DNA of 7,458 bases from an uncultured Neisseria sp. (GTDB lineage Bacteria; Pseudomonadota; Gammaproteobacteria; Burkholderiales; Neisseriaceae), in the NCBI GenBank assembly GCA_927911515.1, contig CAKMQH010000234.1:1-7458 (forward strand). Direction: 5' to 3'. A program made the translations under genes and the position numbers. Shown one piece after another: positions 6,765-7,458 of this stretch. A model generated the notes under the pieces. That model searched no databases. It was not told where the DNA came from and saw only the letters and a program-made list of their open reading frames with translations. Numbering within the stretch: the stretch's first letter is position 1; every line of letters begins with the position of its first letter.

Positions 6765-6783
6765 CCACTCTCTGCAATCCTTC

Positions 6784-6789
6784 TATAAT
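6784..6789 (+). promoter_or_regulatory. -10 box for pncC
   Basis: A perfect TATAAT lies 58 bases before the pncC ATG. There is no recognisable -35 at 16-18 bases upstream, where the uptake-sequence hairpin ends, and no TGn extension. Confidence 0.4.
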
Positions 6790-6847
6790 AGAGTTCTGCC
6801 AAGCCTAATAGACCAAGCAACACACCAGCCCCACGAAAGGACATCTC

Positions 6848-7315
6848 ATGACCGCCCTGCAAACCATCGCCGAACATCTGACCCGACGCCGTCAAACCGT
6901 AACCTGTGCTGAATCCTGCACCGGCGGGCTGCTGGCGGGCGCGTTCACCAGCATTGCGGGCAGCTCGCAATGGTTTCATCAAAGTTTCGTCACTTACAGC
7001 AACCAAGCCAAAGAGGAGCGCCTCGGCGTGATGCCCGACACGCTGCTGCAACACGGCGCGGTCAGCCGCGAAACCGTATACGAAATGGCGCGCGGTGCCA
7101 AAGCCGTCGCCCAAGCCGACTACGCTCTCAGCATTTCCGGCATCGCAGGCCCGGGCGGCGGCAGCGCGGCGAAACCTGTCGGCACGGTCTGGTTCGGTTT
7201 GTCCACGCCGACCGAATCGCTGGAAGAGATGCAAGTCTTCAGCGGCGACCGCGAAGCCGTCAGAACACAGGCTGTCGAGTTTGCCCTGAATCTTTTGGCA
7301 AAACATTTGGTCTGA
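6848..7315 (+). CDS. pncC: Nicotinamide-nucleotide amidohydrolase PncC (CinA C-terminal domain family)
   Basis: PncC removes the amide of nicotinamide mononucleotide to give nicotinic acid mononucleotide and ammonia, returning NMN (for instance from DNA ligase) to NAD synthesis in the cytoplasm. The 155-residue protein is a stand-alone CinA C-terminal domain, near the 165 residues of E. coli PncC. Visible family motifs are TCAESCTGGLLAG, with the likely nucleophile Ser23; VTYSNQAK (48-55); and SISGIAGPGGGSAAKPVGTVW (95-115). The N-terminal molybdopterin-binding-like domain of full-length CinA is absent, as in other proteobacterial PncC. AAAGGA (6836-6841) stands 6 bases before ATG 6848, and the frame is intact, unlike glmS and dinG. 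It is separated from glmS by 456 bases with a terminator, so it is likely its own transcription unit. 'Competence-inducible' names in this family come from CinA and should not be taken as function here. Confidence 0.92.
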   Translation: MTALQTIAEHLTRRRQTVTCAESCTGGLLAGAFTSIAGSSQWFHQSFVTYSNQAKEERLGVMPDTLLQHGAVSRETVYEMARGAKAVAQADYALSISGIAGPGGGSAAKPVGTVWFGLSTPTESLEEMQVFSGDREAVRTQAVEFALNLLAKHLV

Positions 7316-7337
7316 GTAGTTCCATCAGATAGCAACG

Positions 7338-7458
7338 TATAGTGGATTAAATTTAAATCAGGACAAGGCGACGAAGCCGCAGACAGTACAGATAGTACGG
7401 AACCGATTCACTTGGTGCTTCAGCACCTTAGAGAATCGTTCTCTTTGAGCTAAGGTGA
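7338..7458 (+). mobile_element. Correia repeat element, left part, cut by the window edge
   Basis: TATAGTGGATTAA at 7338-7350 is the terminal sequence of Correia (CREE/nemis) elements, followed by the typical ATCAGGACAAGGCGACGAAG and GCAGACAGTACAGATAGTACGG. The further segment GGAACCGATTCACTTGGTGC and onward belongs to the long form (about 150 bases) that in other Neisseria holds an IHF site. Internal hairpins GGTGC/GCACC and AGAGAA/TTCTCT are visible. The right terminal repeat is outside the window. It lies 22 bases after the pncC stop and may affect its mRNA end, since Correia RNA can be cut by RNase III. Confidence 0.88.

Noticed and set aside
6755..7306. Minus-strand open frame of 183 codons opposite pncC
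   Set aside because: It overlaps pncC completely, and pncC has family motifs and a good ribosome binding site.

Overview
The window looks like chromosome of a commensal Neisseria from the mucosa/sicca/subflava side of the genus. The main reason is the DNA uptake sequence: nearly every copy is the AGGTCGTCTGAA form (the 'mucosa' dialect), not the GCCGTCTGAA core of meningococci and gonococci. The left part of a Correia-type repeat, a dRS3-like hairpin and typical Neisseria proteins agree with this. Genus assignment is firm; species is not.

Layout. On the minus strand at the left are two tandem lipoprotein genes of one family: a partial copy cut by the window edge (1-238) and a complete Sel1-like lipoprotein (330-1436). 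Each has the same uptake-sequence inverted repeat about 25 bases in front of its start codon. Upstream of them, also on the minus strand, is the iron-sulfur helicase gene dinG (1516-3662), followed by a small Cys-rich DUF3079 gene (3917-4183). Then the strand changes: glmS (4553-6391), a 456-base repeat-rich spacer, and pncC (6848-7315) run on the plus strand. The window ends inside a Correia-type element (from 7338).

Functions are mostly housekeeping and unrelated: glucosamine-6-phosphate synthesis for cell wall and LOS (glmS), resolution of unusual nucleic acid structures (dinG), pyridine nucleotide salvage (pncC), and two envelope lipoproteins of unknown role. I do not see a new defence, mobile or biosynthetic system here.

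The most striking feature is a set of single-base indels. glmS is split over three frames by a +1 and a -1 that together keep the normal length of 612 residues. dinG is split by a -1 beside a C run. The partial lipoprotein copy appears to carry three +1 changes that cancel out. Because both flanks of each break are well conserved, and glmS is normally needed for growth, consensus sequencing error is the simplest explanation; real pseudogenes or phase variation cannot be excluded from one sequence.
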